Assembly: GCA_002360945.1 (NCBI GenBank) | Contig: DERO01000028.1 | Location: 19,374 to 33,975, forward strand | DNA length: 14,602 bases | DNA from: Leclercia adecarboxylata | Lineage (GTDB): Bacteria; Pseudomonadota; Gammaproteobacteria; Enterobacterales; Enterobacteriaceae | Direction: 5' to 3' | Part shown: one piece after another, positions 1 to 6,519 of the stretch | Layout: the number at the start of each line of letters is the position of its first letter | How positions within the stretch are numbered: position 1 is the first letter of the stretch | Position numbers and translations under genes: made by a program | The notes under the pieces: generated by a model | Databases searched by the model: none | What the model was told of the DNA's origin: nothing | What the model saw: only the letters and a program-made list of their open reading frames with translations

Positions 1-20
1 ACCAACTGAGCTACGTAGCC
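1..20 (-). tRNA. metT: tRNA-Met (elongator), 5' part only, cut by window edge
   Basis: Read on the minus strand, the first 20 nt are GGCTACGTAGCTCAGTTGGT. This matches, from memory, the 5' half of the E. coli elongator tRNA-Met (metT/metU): acceptor 5' strand, U8 and the start of the D arm. The anticodon lies outside the window, so identity rests on this 5' end and on synteny. In E. coli a seven-gene cluster (metT-leuW-glnU-glnW-metU-glnV-glnX) follows asnB in this orientation, and metT is its first gene. A strong promoter lies just upstream at 61-89. Confidence 0.9.
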
Positions 21-47
21 ATCTTTTTTTTCGCGTTACCTTATCGG

Positions 48-89
48 CGTTGCGGGGCGCATTATGCGTATAGACCCTTGCAGCGTCAA
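48..89 (-). promoter_or_regulatory. sigma70 promoter of the metT tRNA operon
   Basis: On the minus strand, -35 TTGACG (84-89) and -10 CATAAT (61-66) are 17 bp apart. Directly after the -10 is a C/G-rich stretch (48-60, beginning GCGCCCC). Such a discriminator is typical of stable-RNA promoters under stringent (ppGpp/DksA) control. Transcription should start near 54, about 33 nt before the tRNA. Hexamers and spacing are seen; stringent control is inferred from the family of promoters. Confidence 0.88.
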
Positions 90-205
90 CACCTTTTTCA
101 ACGAAAATGTCTGGAATGTGACTGTTTGGTTAGGTTGCGAACAGCGTGGCCGAATATTCGGCAATTATTGGTTATTAATCGTTTTTGTCCAGCAAAACGC
201 GAAGC

Positions 206-230
206 AAAAAAAGAGGCCCCGAAGGGCCTC
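206..230 (-). terminator. Rho-independent terminator after asnB
   Basis: On the minus strand a perfect 7-bp stem, GAGGCCC with GGGCCTC around a TTCG tetraloop (213-230), is followed by a run of T (206-212). It starts 17 nt after the asnB stop codon and separates asnB from the tRNA operon. Confidence 0.93.
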
Positions 231-247
231 CTGGCAACGCTTTTTGC

Positions 248-1912
248 TTATTTATACGCGGACTGGTGTACGCCCACGGCACGGCCTGACGGATCGTTCA
301 TGGTTTTGAACGCTTCATCCCACTCAATGGCTTTCGCAGAGGAACAGGCGACGGAAGGGCCACCCGGAACACACTCTGCTGCGCTTGGCAGCGGGAACAG
401 CTCTTCGAAGATCTCACGATAGAGATAGGCTTCTTTTGAACCCGGCGTGTTGTACGGGAAGCGGAAGCTGGCAGTTTCCAGTTGTTGATCGGAAATCTGC
501 TTCGCGGCCACCTCTTTCAGGGTATCGATCCAGCTGTAACCTACACCGTCAGAGAATTGCTCTTTCTGACGCCAGGCCACGCTTGCCGGCAGGTAAGATT
601 CAAAACATTCGCGCAGGATATGTTTTTCCATCTTGCCGTTACCGCACATCTTGTCCTGCGGGTTGATACGCATAGCCACGTCGAGGAATTTCTTATCCAG
701 GAACGGCACGCGCGCTTCCACGCCCCAGGCAGACATCGCTTTGTTGGCACGGGCGCAGTCAAACATATGCAGCGCCTGCAGCTTACGTACCGTCTCTTCG
801 TGCAGCTCTTTGGCATCTGGCGCTTTATGGAAGTACAGGTAGCCGCCGAACACTTCATCGGAGCCTTCGCCGGAGAGCACCATCTTGATGCCCATGGCTT
901 TGATTTTACGCGACATCAGGTACATCGGCGTGGAGGCGCGGATGGTGGTCACGTCATAGGTTTCAATGTGATAGATAACGTCACGGATCGCATCCAGGCC
1001 TTCCTGCACCGTAAAGTGAATTTCATGGTGCACGGTACCGAGGTGGTTCGCCACTTCCTGGGCAGCTTTCAGATCCGGGGATCCTTCCAGACCAACCGCG
1101 AAGGAGTGCAGCTGCGGCCACCAGGCTTCGGAGCGCTCCTGATCTTCCACGCGGCGAGCGGCGTATTTTTTGGTGATCGCCGAGATCACGGACGAGTCCA
1201 GACCGCCGGAGAGCAGCACGCCGTAAGGCACGTCTGACATCAGGTGGCTTTTTACCGCCTCTTCCAGGGCCTGGGTCAGCTCCACTTTGTCGGTGACGTT
1301 GTCTTTAACGGCATCGTAATCGAACCAGTCGCGCTGATAGTAAGAGCGGATCTCACCATCTTTGCTCCACAGGAAGCTGCCTGCCGGGAACTCTTTAATG
1401 GTGCGGCACACCGGCACCAGGGCTTTCATCTCTGAGGCCACATAGAAGTTGCCGAATTCGTCGTGACCCATGTACAGCGGGATGATCCCGATGTGGTCGC
1501 GGCCAATCAGATACGCATCTTTTTCACTGTCGTACAGGGCGAAGGCAAACATCCCCTGCAGTTCATCGAGGAATTCCGGGCCTTTCTCCTGGTACAGCGC
1601 CAGGATCACTTCACAGTCTGAACCGGTCTGGAAGGCATAGCGATCGCCATACTCTGCACGCAGCGCCTGATGGTTGTAGATCTCACCGTTGACCGCCAGG
1701 GCATGGGTTTTTTTCTCGTTATATAACGGCTGGGCACCGGCGTTAACGTCAACAATCGACAGACGTTCATGGGCCAGAATCGCTTTATCGCTGGCGTATA
1801 CACCGGACCAGTCCGGGCCGCGATGGCGCATCAGACGGGATAACTCCAGTGCCTTTTTACGCAGTTCGCCTGCGTCAGTTTTAATATCCAGTACGCCGAA
1901 AATTGAACACAT
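248..1912 (-). CDS. asnB: Asparagine synthetase B (glutamine-hydrolysing)
   Basis: AsnB makes asparagine from aspartate, ATP and glutamine in the cytoplasm. The 554-aa product matches E. coli AsnB in length and nearly throughout in sequence. It begins Met-Cys-Ser-Ile-Phe-Gly: Cys2 becomes the N-terminal nucleophile of the class II glutamine amidotransferase domain after Met removal. The synthetase half carries the pyrophosphate-loop motif SGGLDSS at residues 235-241. The start at 1912 is fixed by the required Cys2 and by GGAGAAGG just upstream; an in-frame extension to 2026 would bury the catalytic Cys and is rejected. The gene stands alone, with its own terminator at 206-230 and a separate upstream region after the nagD terminator. 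Confidence 0.98.
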   Translation of the reverse strand: MCSIFGVLDIKTDAGELRKKALELSRLMRHRGPDWSGVYASDKAILAHERLSIVDVNAGAQPLYNEKKTHALAVNGEIYNHQALRAEYGDRYAFQTGSDCEVILALYQEKGPEFLDELQGMFAFALYDSEKDAYLIGRDHIGIIPLYMGHDEFGNFYVASEMKALVPVCRTIKEFPAGSFLWSKDGEIRSYYQRDWFDYDAVKDNVTDKVELTQALEEAVKSHLMSDVPYGVLLSGGLDSSVISAITKKYAARRVEDQERSEAWWPQLHSFAVGLEGSPDLKAAQEVANHLGTVHHEIHFTVQEGLDAIRDVIYHIETYDVTTIRASTPMYLMSRKIKAMGIKMVLSGEGSDEVFGGYLYFHKAPDAKELHEETVRKLQALHMFDCARANKAMSAWGVEARVPFLDKKFLDVAMRINPQDKMCGNGKMEKHILRECFESYLPASVAWRQKEQFSDGVGYSWIDTLKEVAAKQISDQQLETASFRFPYNTPGSKEAYLYREIFEELFPLPSAAECVPGGPSVACSSAKAIEWDEAFKTMNDPSGRAVGVHQSAYK

Positions 1913-2045
1913 AACCTTCTCCATTAACCCTGTTGCAGTGTGATGTTGCTTGCTTATGAAAATGCCGCAAAAGGGGAGAAGCGGCAAGCGTTTTGCCGGG
2001 TAAAAGAGAAAAAGTGCAATGGTCATTGCCGAATCTTGAAAAAAG

Positions 2046-2082
2046 CGTATAGCTTGAGCGGGTTTATTGAAGATTATTCAAT
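2046..2082 (-). promoter_or_regulatory. Candidate asnB control region: interrupted palindrome beside a -10-like hexamer
   Basis: A perfect 6-5-6 inverted repeat, ATTGAA-N5-TTCAAT, lies at 2066-2082, about 155-170 bp upstream of asnB. On the minus strand it is followed by TATACG (2046-2051), a possible -10. The matching -35 position (2069-2074) would fall inside the palindrome and is poor. No better promoter was found between 1913 and 2131. The palindrome partly fits the Lrp/AsnC-family consensus, but this is only a suggestion. Confidence 0.35.
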
Positions 2083-2131
2083 GAATGGCGACTTTTGTTA
2101 GATGTGACTCTGTTTTTGCCGCACTAAAATG

Positions 2132-2158
2132 AAAAAACCACGTCCGGGGACGTGGTTT
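2132..2158 (-). terminator. Rho-independent terminator of the nagBACD operon
   Basis: The hairpin starts 4 nt beyond the nagD stop. On the minus strand an 11-bp stem (2148-2158 pairing with 2135-2145, core CCACGTCC/GGACGTGG) with a very small loop is followed by T residues (2132-2137). It ends the nag operon before the asnB upstream region. Confidence 0.93.
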
Positions 2159-2162
2159 CAGG

Positions 2163-2915
2163 TTACAGAACATCAATTTCCGCGACCGAGGGATAAATCC
2201 AGCTCGGGCGGAACGGCATCGAATCAATATCATCGAGGGTCGATACCCCCGACAGCACCAGAATAGTCTCCAGACCGGCCTGGAAGCCGGCCAGAATATC
2301 GGTACGCAGGTTGTCGCCCACGATCACCGTATCTTCCGAGTGGGCCTGCATCTTGTTGAGGGCCGCGCGGATGATCCACGGGCTGGGCTTACCAACATAA
2401 AACGGCATGCGGCCGGTCATCTTCTCGATCCCGGCACAAAGCGCACCGCAGGCCGGATAAAAGCCGCGGCCGTGAGTATCGGGGTTGGTGGCGATAAAGC
2501 GGGCCCCGCTGGCGACAAAGAACGCCGCCTTATGCATCATCTCCCAGTTATAGGAGCGCGTCTCACCGACGATCACGAAATCGGGATTCACATCGGTGAT
2601 GGTAAACCCGGCTTTGTATAACTCATGGATCAGCGCGCCTTCACCCACCACATAGGCTTTTTTGCCTTCCTGACGCTTCAGAAAATCTGCGGTTGCCATC
2701 GCCGAGGTGTAGAACACGCTGTCGGGCACATCGACACCGGCGGTGGCAAAGCGGTTCGCCAGATCCTGTCCGGTCTGCGACGGGAAGTTGGTGAGCAGCA
2801 CCAGCGGCATACCTTTTTCCATGATGCGGTTAAGAAATTCGGCTGCGCCCGGCACGGCAACGTTGTCGTGCATCAGCACGCCGTCGATATCACAAATAAC
2901 ATTCTTAATGGTCAT
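2163..2915 (-). CDS. nagD: HAD-family nucleotide/sugar phosphatase NagD
   Basis: NagD is a 250-aa haloacid-dehalogenase-family phosphatase. The E. coli enzyme hydrolyses ribonucleoside monophosphates such as UMP; its role in GlcNAc use is unclear. Visible motifs are the nucleophile motif D9-I-D11-G, the motif II Thr in LLTN (40-43), Lys176 in VGKPSP, and acidic motif III GDNLRTD with D201 and D206. Start 2915 is chosen because GGGAAG lies just upstream and E. coli NagD begins MTIKNVICDIDG; an 11-residue extension to 2948 is possible but has no better support. It is the last gene of nagBACD, 45 bp after nagC, and is followed at once by a terminator. Confidence 0.96.
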   Translation of the reverse strand: MTIKNVICDIDGVLMHDNVAVPGAAEFLNRIMEKGMPLVLLTNFPSQTGQDLANRFATAGVDVPDSVFYTSAMATADFLKRQEGKKAYVVGEGALIHELYKAGFTITDVNPDFVIVGETRSYNWEMMHKAAFFVASGARFIATNPDTHGRGFYPACGALCAGIEKMTGRMPFYVGKPSPWIIRAALNKMQAHSEDTVIVGDNLRTDILAGFQAGLETILVLSGVSTLDDIDSMPFRPSWIYPSVAEIDVL

Positions 2916-2960
2916 GGACTTCCCGACATCAAAAAAAGAAGGCGACACTATAAAACGCTG

Positions 2961-4181
2961 TCAGCTTTCCAGCAAACGCTGCAACAGGATACCGTTAAGC
3001 ATGGCGCGTTTTACCAGCGCAAAGGCGCCAATCGCCGAACGGTCGTTCAGCGCCGAGCGAACCACCGGCAAATTCTGGCGAAACGCCTTCAGCGCCTGAG
3101 TATTGATGCACCCCTCAATGGCGGGCAGCAGCACTTTTTCGGCTTCGGTAATTTCGCCGGCGATCACCACTTTTTGCGGGTTAAACAGGTTGATGGCGAT
3201 GGCAATGGTTTTGCCCAGATGGCGGCCAACCTGTTCGATCACTTCGCTGGCCAGTGCGTCGCCCCTGTTAGCGGCCTTGCAGATGGCGTTGATTTTACAG
3301 TCTTCCAGCGTGACGCGGCTCTGGTAACCCTGCTCCAGCAGATGACGCACGCGCTGCTCGATGGCGGCGTTGGCGGCCACCGTCTCCAGACAGCCAAAGT
3401 TGCCGCAGTGGCAGCGCTCGCCCAGCGGATCGACCTGAATGTGACCAATCTCGCCGACGTTGCCGTTACGCCCAATAAAAATGCGCCCGTTGGAGATGAT
3501 CCCGGCCCCCGTACCGCGATGCACACGCACCAGAATAGAGTCTTCACAATCCTGGCTCGCACCAAAGTAGTGCTCGGCCAGCGCCAGGCTGCGAATATCG
3601 TGACCCACAAAGCAGGTGACGGCGAAGCGTTTTTCCAGGGCGTTGATCAGCCCCCAGTTTTCGACCTGAATATGCGGCATATAGCGGATCACGCCGCTTT
3701 CGGGGTCGACAAGTCCGGGCAGGATCACCGAAATGGCAATCAGCTCGCGGATTTTGCGCTGGCAGGACTCGATAAACAGCTCAATGGCGTTGAGCAGGGC
3801 GTGCTCAAGGGTCTCCTGCGTGCGTTCCGGCAGGGAATAGTGCTCTTCCGCAACCGCTTTGCTGCTCAGATCGTACAGCGTCAGGGTGGCGTCATGACGG
3901 CCAAGGCGCACGCCGATGGCGTGAAAATGGCGGGTTTCGGTGACAATCGAGATGGCGCGACGGCCCCCTGTGGAGGCCTGCTGATCGACTTCTTTGATCA
4001 GCCCGCGCTCAATGAGCTGGCGGGTAATTTTTGTCACGCTGGCGGGGGCAAGCTGGCTCTGTTCTGCAATCTGGATCCGCGAGATGGGACCATGCTGGTC
4101 AATCAGTCGATATACCGCAGCGCTGTTCAGCTGCTTTACCAGATCAACGTTACCAATTTGAGCTTGTCCGCCAGGTGTCAT
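2961..4181 (-). CDS. nagC: ROK-family transcriptional repressor NagC
   Basis: NagC represses the nag genes and controls other amino-sugar and chitosugar genes; GlcNAc-6-P is the inducer. The 406-aa product has the full family length. A winged helix-turn-helix spans about residues 30-62 (SRIQIAEQSQLAPASVTKIT). The ROK domain follows, with the zinc motif H247 and C257-H-C259-x4-C264, and a ligand/phosphate loop HRGTGAGI near 221-228. The start lies 8 nt after the nagA stop, so the two are probably translationally coupled. Its operators are visible in this window at nagB, at nagE, and twice at chiP, so most of its local regulon is here. As part of the nagB transcript it should repress itself. 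Confidence 0.98.
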   Translation of the reverse strand: MTPGGQAQIGNVDLVKQLNSAAVYRLIDQHGPISRIQIAEQSQLAPASVTKITRQLIERGLIKEVDQQASTGGRRAISIVTETRHFHAIGVRLGRHDATLTLYDLSSKAVAEEHYSLPERTQETLEHALLNAIELFIESCQRKIRELIAISVILPGLVDPESGVIRYMPHIQVENWGLINALEKRFAVTCFVGHDIRSLALAEHYFGASQDCEDSILVRVHRGTGAGIISNGRIFIGRNGNVGEIGHIQVDPLGERCHCGNFGCLETVAANAAIEQRVRHLLEQGYQSRVTLEDCKINAICKAANRGDALASEVIEQVGRHLGKTIAIAINLFNPQKVVIAGEITEAEKVLLPAIEGCINTQALKAFRQNLPVVRSALNDRSAIGAFALVKRAMLNGILLQRLLES

Positions 4182-4189
4182 ACGTTTAC

Positions 4190-5338
4190 TTACTCTGTGA
4201 CGACCTCGTTACCATTAACGATGGTCTTGATGATTTTATAATCGTGTGTGAATGCGGTGAGGTTAGCCACCATGCCAGGCGCAATGCTGCCCAGCTGCTT
4301 GTCCACGCCAATCGCGCGTGCCGGGTAGAGGGTTGCCATACGCAACACTTCATCCAGAGCAATGCTGCAATGTTCCACCAGATTGCGCACGCCTTCGATC
4401 ATGGTCAGAGCCGAACCGCTTAGGGTTCCGTTCTCATCCACACACAGTCCATTCCGGTAGTATATTGTTTTACCAGCAAAAATGAACTGTTCAATAATTG
4501 CCCCCGCTGGCGCCGTGGCGTCTGTAACCAGACACAGCTTGTCGCCCTTCAGGCGTTTGGCGTTACGCACGTTGGCATAATCGACGTGTAAGCCGTCGAC
4601 AATGATGCCGCAGTAGACGTCCGGCTCATCAAAAATCGCCCCAGCCAGACCCGGTTCGCGCCCGGTGATGTACGGCATGGCGTTATAAAGATGGGTGGCG
4701 AAGGTGATACCGGCGCGGAAGCCCACTTTGGCTTCTTTCAGCGTGGCGTTGGAGTGCCCGGCAGAGACCACAATTCCCGCGCCTGCCAGCTTACGGATGA
4801 CCTCAGGGTCGACCATCTCTGGTGCCAGGGTCACTTTGGTGATCACATCCGCGTTGGCGCACATGAAATCGACCAGCTCGTCGTCAGGTTTACGCACGAA
4901 GCTCGGGTTGTGGGTGCCTTTCTTAACGATGTTCAGCCACGGACCTTCAAGATGCAGGCCCAGCGCCTGGTGCGGGTATTTTGCGAGGTATTCACGCATT
5001 ACGCGAATGCCCTGTTTCATCAGATCGTCGCTGGTGGTGATCAGCGTCGGCAGGTAGCTGGTGCAGCCCGATTTTTCGTTGGCGCGCTGCATAATCTCCA
5101 GCGTCTCAACCGTGACGGCTTCCGCTGTATCATTAAACTGCACGCCGCCACAGCCGTTAAGCTGTACGTCGATAAAACCGGGGGAGAGGATTGCCCCATT
5201 GAGCGAGCGTTGTTCTATTTCCGCCGGCAGTTCGGCCAGTGGGCAGACACGTTCAATCAGGCCATTTGCGATCACAATCGCATGGTCATCCAGAATTTCA
5301 TGGCCGGTATAAATCCGACCGTGGGTTAAAGCGTACAT
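4190..5338 (-). CDS. nagA: N-acetylglucosamine-6-phosphate deacetylase
   Basis: NagA removes acetate from GlcNAc-6-P, giving glucosamine-6-P for NagB, and so also destroys the NagC inducer. The 382-aa product equals the E. coli length and belongs to the amidohydrolase superfamily. Metal and catalytic residues are visible: Glu131 in HLEGPW, His195 in AGHSNA, His216 in THLYNAM, His251 in VDGLH and Asp273 in VTDATAP. Gln59 and Asn61 replace the usual HxH of the family, as in the single-metal E. coli enzyme. A 56-bp gap holding a hairpin separates it from nagB; nagC starts 8 nt downstream. No damage is seen. Confidence 0.98.
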   Translation of the reverse strand: MYALTHGRIYTGHEILDDHAIVIANGLIERVCPLAELPAEIEQRSLNGAILSPGFIDVQLNGCGGVQFNDTAEAVTVETLEIMQRANEKSGCTSYLPTLITTSDDLMKQGIRVMREYLAKYPHQALGLHLEGPWLNIVKKGTHNPSFVRKPDDELVDFMCANADVITKVTLAPEMVDPEVIRKLAGAGIVVSAGHSNATLKEAKVGFRAGITFATHLYNAMPYITGREPGLAGAIFDEPDVYCGIIVDGLHVDYANVRNAKRLKGDKLCLVTDATAPAGAIIEQFIFAGKTIYYRNGLCVDENGTLSGSALTMIEGVRNLVEHCSIALDEVLRMATLYPARAIGVDKQLGSIAPGMVANLTAFTHDYKIIKTIVNGNEVVTE

Positions 5339-5365
5339 AACGACCCCCGGTATAAAAATAGCATC

Positions 5366-5387
5366 CCGCCTCTGCGAGCAGAGGCGG
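5366..5387 (-). other. Stem-loop between nagB and nagA
   Basis: A perfect 9-bp stem CCGCCTCTG/CAGAGGCGG with a 4-nt loop lies 7 nt after the nagB stop on the minus strand. It is not followed directly by a T-run (GATGCTATTTTTAT comes next), so it should not be a full terminator. It more likely stabilises the nagB 3' end or partly terminates, lowering nagA-nagC-nagD relative to nagB. The role is inference. Confidence 0.75.
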
Positions 5388-5394
5388 CGTTACA

Positions 5395-6195
5395 TTACAG
5401 ACCTTTAATGTTTTCTGCTTCTAATTCGTTGAAATATTTCAGCGTCTTCACTTTCAGTTCCATCGTGGACGGCTCATCGCACACCACCACCGCTTTCGGA
5501 TGCAGCTGCAGGCAGCTGATGGTCCACATGTGGTTGACGTTGCCTTCAACTGCCGCCTGCAGCGCCTGCGCTTTTACGCCGCCCAGAACCAGAATCATCA
5601 CTTCTTCGGCGTCCAGCAGAGTTCCCACGCCAACGGTCAGGGCGTATTTTGGCACCTGGTTCACGTCGCCATCAAAGAAACGGGAGTTTGCCACACGGGT
5701 GTCATGAGTCAGGGTTTTGATACGGGTACGGGACGCCAGAGAGGAGGCCGGTTCGTTGAACGCGATATGACCGTCGTTGCCTACGCCACCCATGAACAGG
5801 TGAATTTTGCCGTAAGCGCGAATTTTTTCTTCATAATGGCGGCACTCAGCGTCGATATCCGGTGCATTGCCGTCCAGCAGGTTAATATTACCTGGCTGAA
5901 TATCAATGTGATCAAAGAAGTTACGGTGCATGAAGCTATGGTAGCTTTCCGGATGATCTTTTGGCAGGCCAACGTATTCGTCCATGTTGAAGGTGACAAC
6001 GTGTTCGAAACTTACCTGGCCCGCTTTATGCATCTCAACCAGAGCTTTATAGGCGGTAAGAGGTGTACCACCGGTTGGCAGACCCAGTACAAAAGGACGA
6101 TCGGCAGTAGGTTTGAACGCGTTGATACGATTTACGATATGGCGGGCAGCCCATTTACCGACTTGTTCTGCAGTTGCCAGGGGGATCAGTCTCAT
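5395..6195 (-). CDS. nagB: Glucosamine-6-phosphate deaminase
   Basis: NagB converts glucosamine-6-P to fructose-6-P and ammonia, the last committed step of GlcNAc breakdown. At 266 aa it has the E. coli length. Catalytic residues are in place: Asp72 (NMDEYVG), Asp141, His143 and Glu148 in [13 protein letters not shown]. Arg158, Lys160 and Thr161 of the allosteric GlcNAc-6-P site are also present, so the enzyme should be activated by GlcNAc-6-P as in E. coli. AGAGGTG precedes the ATG. It is the first gene of nagBACD and is transcribed away from nagE, with a leader of about 100 nt from the NagC/CRP-controlled promoter. Confidence 0.98.
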   Translation of the reverse strand: MRLIPLATAEQVGKWAARHIVNRINAFKPTADRPFVLGLPTGGTPLTAYKALVEMHKAGQVSFEHVVTFNMDEYVGLPKDHPESYHSFMHRNFFDHIDIQPGNINLLDGNAPDIDAECRHYEEKIRAYGKIHLFMGGVGNDGHIAFNEPASSLASRTRIKTLTHDTRVANSRFFDGDVNQVPKYALTVGVGTLLDAEEVMILVLGGVKAQALQAAVEGNVNHMWTISCLQLHPKAVVVCDEPSTMELKVKTLKYFNELEAENIKGL

Positions 6196-6292
6196 TATTC
6201 ACCTCTGAAGTTTTCATAAAAGTTGGCGGATTGCTTGTCCGGGCATGTTTAAGACTAACCTGGTTCACACCGAGAGGGGGCAATTCGTCTTG

Positions 6293-6313
6293 ATTTTTCG
6301 TATCATAAAATAA
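6293..6313. promoter_or_regulatory. NagC operator at nagB
   Basis: The 21-bp site centred on 6303 reads on the minus strand with core TTATGATACGAAA, almost the same as the nagE operator core (TTTGCGATACGAA), with A/T-rich flanks. It covers the proposed nagB -10 (6302-6307) and start site, so bound NagC would block RNA polymerase. It is less symmetric than the nagE site and probably weaker alone. Confidence 0.8.
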
Positions 6314-6330
6314 GTTTTGGCTGTTTGCCA
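6302..6330 (-). promoter_or_regulatory. nagB promoter
   Basis: On the minus strand, TGGCAA (6325-6330) and TATGAT (6302-6307) are 17 bp apart, giving a start near 6295-6296. The CRP site centre (6366.5) is then about 70.5 bp upstream, a standard class I position and consistent with what I recall for E. coli nagB. The weak -35 fits activator dependence. Confidence 0.7.
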
Positions 6331-6355
6331 GTGCAGGGGAGGGTGATAAACAATA

Positions 6356-6377
6356 TTTGGTGACAAAACTCACAAAA
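6356..6377. promoter_or_regulatory. CRP-cAMP site shared by nagB and nagE
   Basis: GGTGA-N6-TCACA (6359-6374) matches 9 of 10 conserved CRP positions. It lies between the two NagC operators, and by its spacing it can serve both divergent promoters, at about -70.5 for nagB and about -61.5 for nagE. This ties GlcNAc uptake and breakdown to catabolite control. Confidence 0.85.
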
Positions 6378-6386
6378 AGTACGCTT

Positions 6387-6407
6387 TTAATTTGCGATAC
6401 GAATTAA
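6387..6407. promoter_or_regulatory. NagC operator at nagE
   Basis: This 21-bp near-palindrome is centred on 6397, with arms TTAATT and AATTAA around the core TGCGATACG. Eight of ten base pairs across the centre are symmetric. Its centre is 94 bp, about nine helical turns, from the nagB operator, so two NagC molecules can lie on the same face and close a DNA loop around the CRP site. It probably overlaps the nagE -35 (TTGCGA, 6392-6397). Confidence 0.87.
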
Positions 6408-6420
6408 TTTTCCACACACT
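6392..6420 (+). promoter_or_regulatory. Probable nagE promoter
   Basis: TTGCGA (6392-6397) and CACACT (6415-6420) are 17 bp apart. A start near 6427-6428 would put the CRP centre at about -61.5, as in E. coli by memory. The -10 is poor, so the call rests mainly on geometry and CRP dependence. It would leave a leader of about 90 nt. Confidence 0.45.
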
Positions 6421-6519
6421 CAATCAGCCAGTGAATCATCAACTGTATTTACAAGTTAGTGACACAATAAAAACACAGCTGAGAATACACCGTTAACGGG
6501 GTCTCATAGGGGGAACAAA

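Noticed and set aside
482..1237. 251-codon plus-strand frame inside asnB
   Set aside because: It is antisense to asnB with no domain or start signal.
1913..2026. N-terminal extension of asnB to an upstream ATG
   Set aside because: It would place 38 residues before the catalytic Cys that must become N-terminal, and a good ribosome binding site precedes the inner ATG.
2625..4241. 538-codon open frame on the plus strand across nagC and nagD
   Set aside because: It is antisense to well-recognised nagC and part of nagD; the translation has no familiar domain and reflects codon bias of the real genes.
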